Shown: piece after piece, positions 57,948 to 60,000 of the stretch
Position numbering within the stretch: the first letter of the stretch is position 1
Layout of the letters: each line of letters opens with the position of its first letter
Assembly: GCF_932526225.1 (NCBI RefSeq)
Contig: NC_064045.1
Coordinates: forward strand, 10,322,022 to 10,382,021
Reading direction: 5' to 3'
Origin: Nematostella vectensis
Taxonomy: Eukaryota; Cnidaria; Anthozoa; Actiniaria; Edwardsiidae
DNA: 60,000 nt
Position numbers and translations under genes: made by a program
Notes under the pieces: generated by a model
Told to the model about the DNA's origin: nothing
Database searches by the model: none
Seen by the model: the letters and a program-made list of their open reading frames with translations, nothing else

Positions 57948-58602
57948 GTACGCAGCTCTTACAAGCTGCAATTCGATTGGGCAAATGAACAATATCCGCA
58001 CCTCGACACAAAGAACTAGAAGAATAGAGACAAAAGAACTCCTTTGTAGAACAAAGATAATAGGAGACAAAGCAGCTGCGTACATACTCAACTTGTTCGA
58101 ATGTGACTGTTTTCTCCTCAACTCTTAGTTCTATATAACGTATAAAAATGATAAACCTTAATTGTGTGATCATAGATGATGAGAAAATGGATATAAATTA
58201 TTATTAATTACATATGATTGAATTAGGCACAAAGTGACAGAGTTGTTTCTTCAAGATCTTGACACGATATTACACACTATTTGACCACTCTTTCGCTAGG
58301 ATCAGCGTGGTAAAGGTATGAATCATGTTTCACTGACATAAAAGACGGTCACTTAACGCTTCATTATAAAGTATATTAACCTCTTTTTCAGGTTCACGAA
58401 AAAAAGCAGGAATAAGAAATCCCGTCTCACGTAAAATATACTGATTCGAGTTTCTTGGAGTAAGTACGCAGCTGCTTTGTCTCCTATTATTATCTTTGTT
58501 CTACAAAGGAGTTGTTTTGTCTCTATTCTTCTCGTTCTTTGTGTCGAGGTGCGGGTATTGTTCATTTGCCCAATCAAATTGCAGCTTGTAAGAGCTGCGT
58601 AC
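57948..58602. mobile_element. Fold-back element or pair of inverted MITEs
   Basis: A 136-bp unit at 57948-58083 reappears inverted at 58464-58602. Each unit has its own inverted ends (GTACGCAGCT ... AGCTGCGTAC), and both contain ACCTCGACACAAAGAAC and AACAAAGATAATAGGAGACA or their complements. Either two copies of one MITE inserted in opposite orientation or one 655-bp fold-back element. No coding capacity in the 380-bp middle. Confidence 0.85.
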
Positions 58603-58776
58603 CGACCCGTTTCTTGAGAAATAAAAGTATAAAATAACCCTTTACCCTGTGGTATTAACTGTGGTATGTGAATGGAATGTCGAAGCCTTGAGAGGGCTAG
58701 GACGTGCTCTAGAATGAACCAGCAACGCATCCCAACTATCAGGTAGGAGAAAGCCCGGTGGGCCCAAGAACGCTCT

Positions 58777-59050
58777 GTCGTGTACACATGTCATTCACGA
58801 GTCGTGTACACATGTCATTCACGAGTCATACGTCATTCACGAGTCGTGTACACATGTCATTCACGAGTCGTGTACACATGTCATTAACGAGTCATACGTC
58901 ATTCACGAGTCGTGTACACATGTCATTCACGAGTCGTGTACACATGTCATTCACGAGTCGTGTACACATGTCACTCACGAGTCGTGTACACGTCATTCAC
59001 GAGTCGTGTACACATGTCATTCACGAGTCGTGTACACATGTCATTCACGA
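58777..59050. repeat. 24-bp minisatellite
   Basis: Eleven or so units of GTCGTGTACACATGTCATTC + ACGA, some shortened to GTCATACGTCATTCACGA. On the minus strand it begins at the stop codon of the gene at 59045-59854 and would form its 3' UTR. Confidence 0.95.
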
Positions 59051-59854
59051 CTGTGCAGGGATTTCGGGCATGGGATCTGCCCCCTCGCCTCTTGAACGAG
59101 GAGAGCTGGGTACAGCTGATCGTGGCCTTCTGTATGTTGGGCTTCCTGTGCGTGGAGGCTGGGGACTGGGTGAGCGTTTGGCTGAGACTGCTCTAGGAGA
59201 CTTGGGCTTGTGACGGGGAGAATTAGAAACCTGAAAAACAAGGAGGCCAAAAAGCATGAAATAAAGAGAGAAGAGGACATAGTGCTGTACACATGAGCCC
59301 GTCTGACAAACCCACTTTCACCTCGCTTTTACGGACAGTGTTGTACTCCGGCCTCTATCCGTCTGACGGCCCCTGCCTTTTATCTCGTTATTACGAACAT
59401 TGCTGTACACATATCAGTCTGACAGCCCCCGCCTTTTACCTCGATATAACGGACAGTGTTTGTAGTCAACAGCTATCCGACTTTTACCTCGTCATTTCCT
59501 GGTCTCCGGGAATCATAAGGTATGTCCGCCATTACTAGGTGTCCGTCATAATGGGGTGGGATATTCGTCATAACCAGGCGTCTGTCATAACCGGATGTCT
59601 GTCATAGTTGTGTGTCCGTCATAACGGTGTCGGGTGTCTTAAACCTTGCCAGTCATAGCTGGGTGTCTCTCATAATATGGTGTGCGTCATAACCGGGTGT
59701 GAGTCATAATTGGGTGTTCGTCATAATTTGTTGTCTGTCCGGGTGTCCGTCATAAAGAGAGTTAACTTCACTCACCTCTGGAAACTGATTTCCGTCCATG
59801 TCAACTCGCCCCTTGTATATGTGACCATCGTCTCCCACAATTTCTGTCTCGTCC
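59045..59854 (-). CDS. Last two exons of an unrecognised gene
   Basis: Minus-strand exons 59776-59854 and 59045-59230 have AG/GT borders and join in phase. The first encodes DETEIVGDDGHIYKGRVD and so on; the second is a 61-residue Ser/Pro/Arg-rich tail (KSPRAVSAKRSPSPQPPRTG, YRRPRSAV) ending TGA at 59045-59047. Upstream exons lie beyond base 60000. The tail is low-complexity and likely disordered, with many proline-directed phosphorylation-like SP sites. I cannot name the family. Confidence rests on splice borders and frame coherence. Confidence 0.55.
59300..59755. repeat. Degenerate tandem repeats downstream of base 59,300
   Basis: At 59300-59470 there are three loose units of about 70-75 bp containing GTCTGAC and TTTTACCTCG and ACGGACAGTGTT. 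At 59520-59755 a short unit near GTGTCCGTCATAAC recurs about ten times with drift. Both lie in the intron of the minus-strand gene. Confidence 0.7.
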
Positions 59855-60000
59855 CTAAACAAGCAACAAGGACAGGTTCGAGATTACCATGTAAATTGCT
59901 GGCGGGCCTGTGTCCTAGCTAGCTACACCTATGTCATTGACGCTATTCAACGTTGGAAAACAAATTATGTGATGAAATATAAATACAAAAACATAAAAAT

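Noticed and set aside
58758-59213. 151-codon plus-strand frame with SFTSRVHM repeats
   Set aside because: It is the 24-bp minisatellite in frame, then the antisense of the Ser/Pro/Arg-rich exon on the minus strand.

Overview
This is animal nuclear DNA. It holds conserved metazoan genes split by phase-consistent introns, many minisatellites and nested transposons. It is not vertebrate; I infer a cnidarian, probably an anthozoan. The reasons are clear but diverged similarity to the human proteins, intron-rich gene structure, a Helentron with OTU and endonuclease domains, and dispersed TTAACCCATT(G/C)A-type repeat ends. The species call is inference. I ran no search; family matches come from memory of the human proteins.

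Layout. 0.4-11.85 kb: twelve exons encoding the N-terminal half of exportin-6 (XPO6) on the minus strand, with the 3' half lying before base 1. Its introns hold a 1.2 kb TIR transposon, a tRNA-derived SINE, a 5'-truncated non-LTR retrotransposon and a 79-bp tandem repeat that copies an exon end together with its splice sites. 12.6-16.5 kb: a nest of fold-back (long inverted repeat) elements. 16.5-25.5 kb: a nearly complete Helentron with three genes: an ORF1 with a 2A-like peptide and an OTU protease; a Rep/helicase/endonuclease separated from ORF1 by a frameshift; and a three-exon RPA-like protein. ORF1 opens with a dense array of small hairpins with UUCG and GCAA loops.

25.5-39.0 kb: a 4.3-4.4 kb segment present twice in direct orientation. 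Each copy carries an intact asteroid homologue (ASTE1, XPG-family nuclease) on the minus strand. Between the copies lies a broken, spliced, unrecognised gene. The left edge of the segment fuses once to the Helentron RPA gene and once to that broken gene. 39-43.8 kb: little visible content. 43.8-48.4 kb: two arrays of one minisatellite in opposite orientation, enclosing a GC-richer, frameshifted relic of a family-B-like DNA polymerase joined to an SF1 helicase. 48.4-51.2 kb: no gene seen. 51.6-56.9 kb: a complete ten-exon MLST8 (TOR complex WD40 protein) whose first intron is a textbook U12-type AT-AC intron. 57.9-59.9 kb: a fold-back MITE pair, minisatellites, and the last two exons of an unrecognised minus-strand gene.

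The host genes have no obvious shared pathway (actin-profilin nuclear export, DNA-end processing, TOR signalling). The main theme is repeat activity at gene structure: splice sites copied into tandem arrays in XPO6 and MLST8, a gene duplicated next to a Helentron, and promoter or leader fragments shared between ASTE1 and MLST8.
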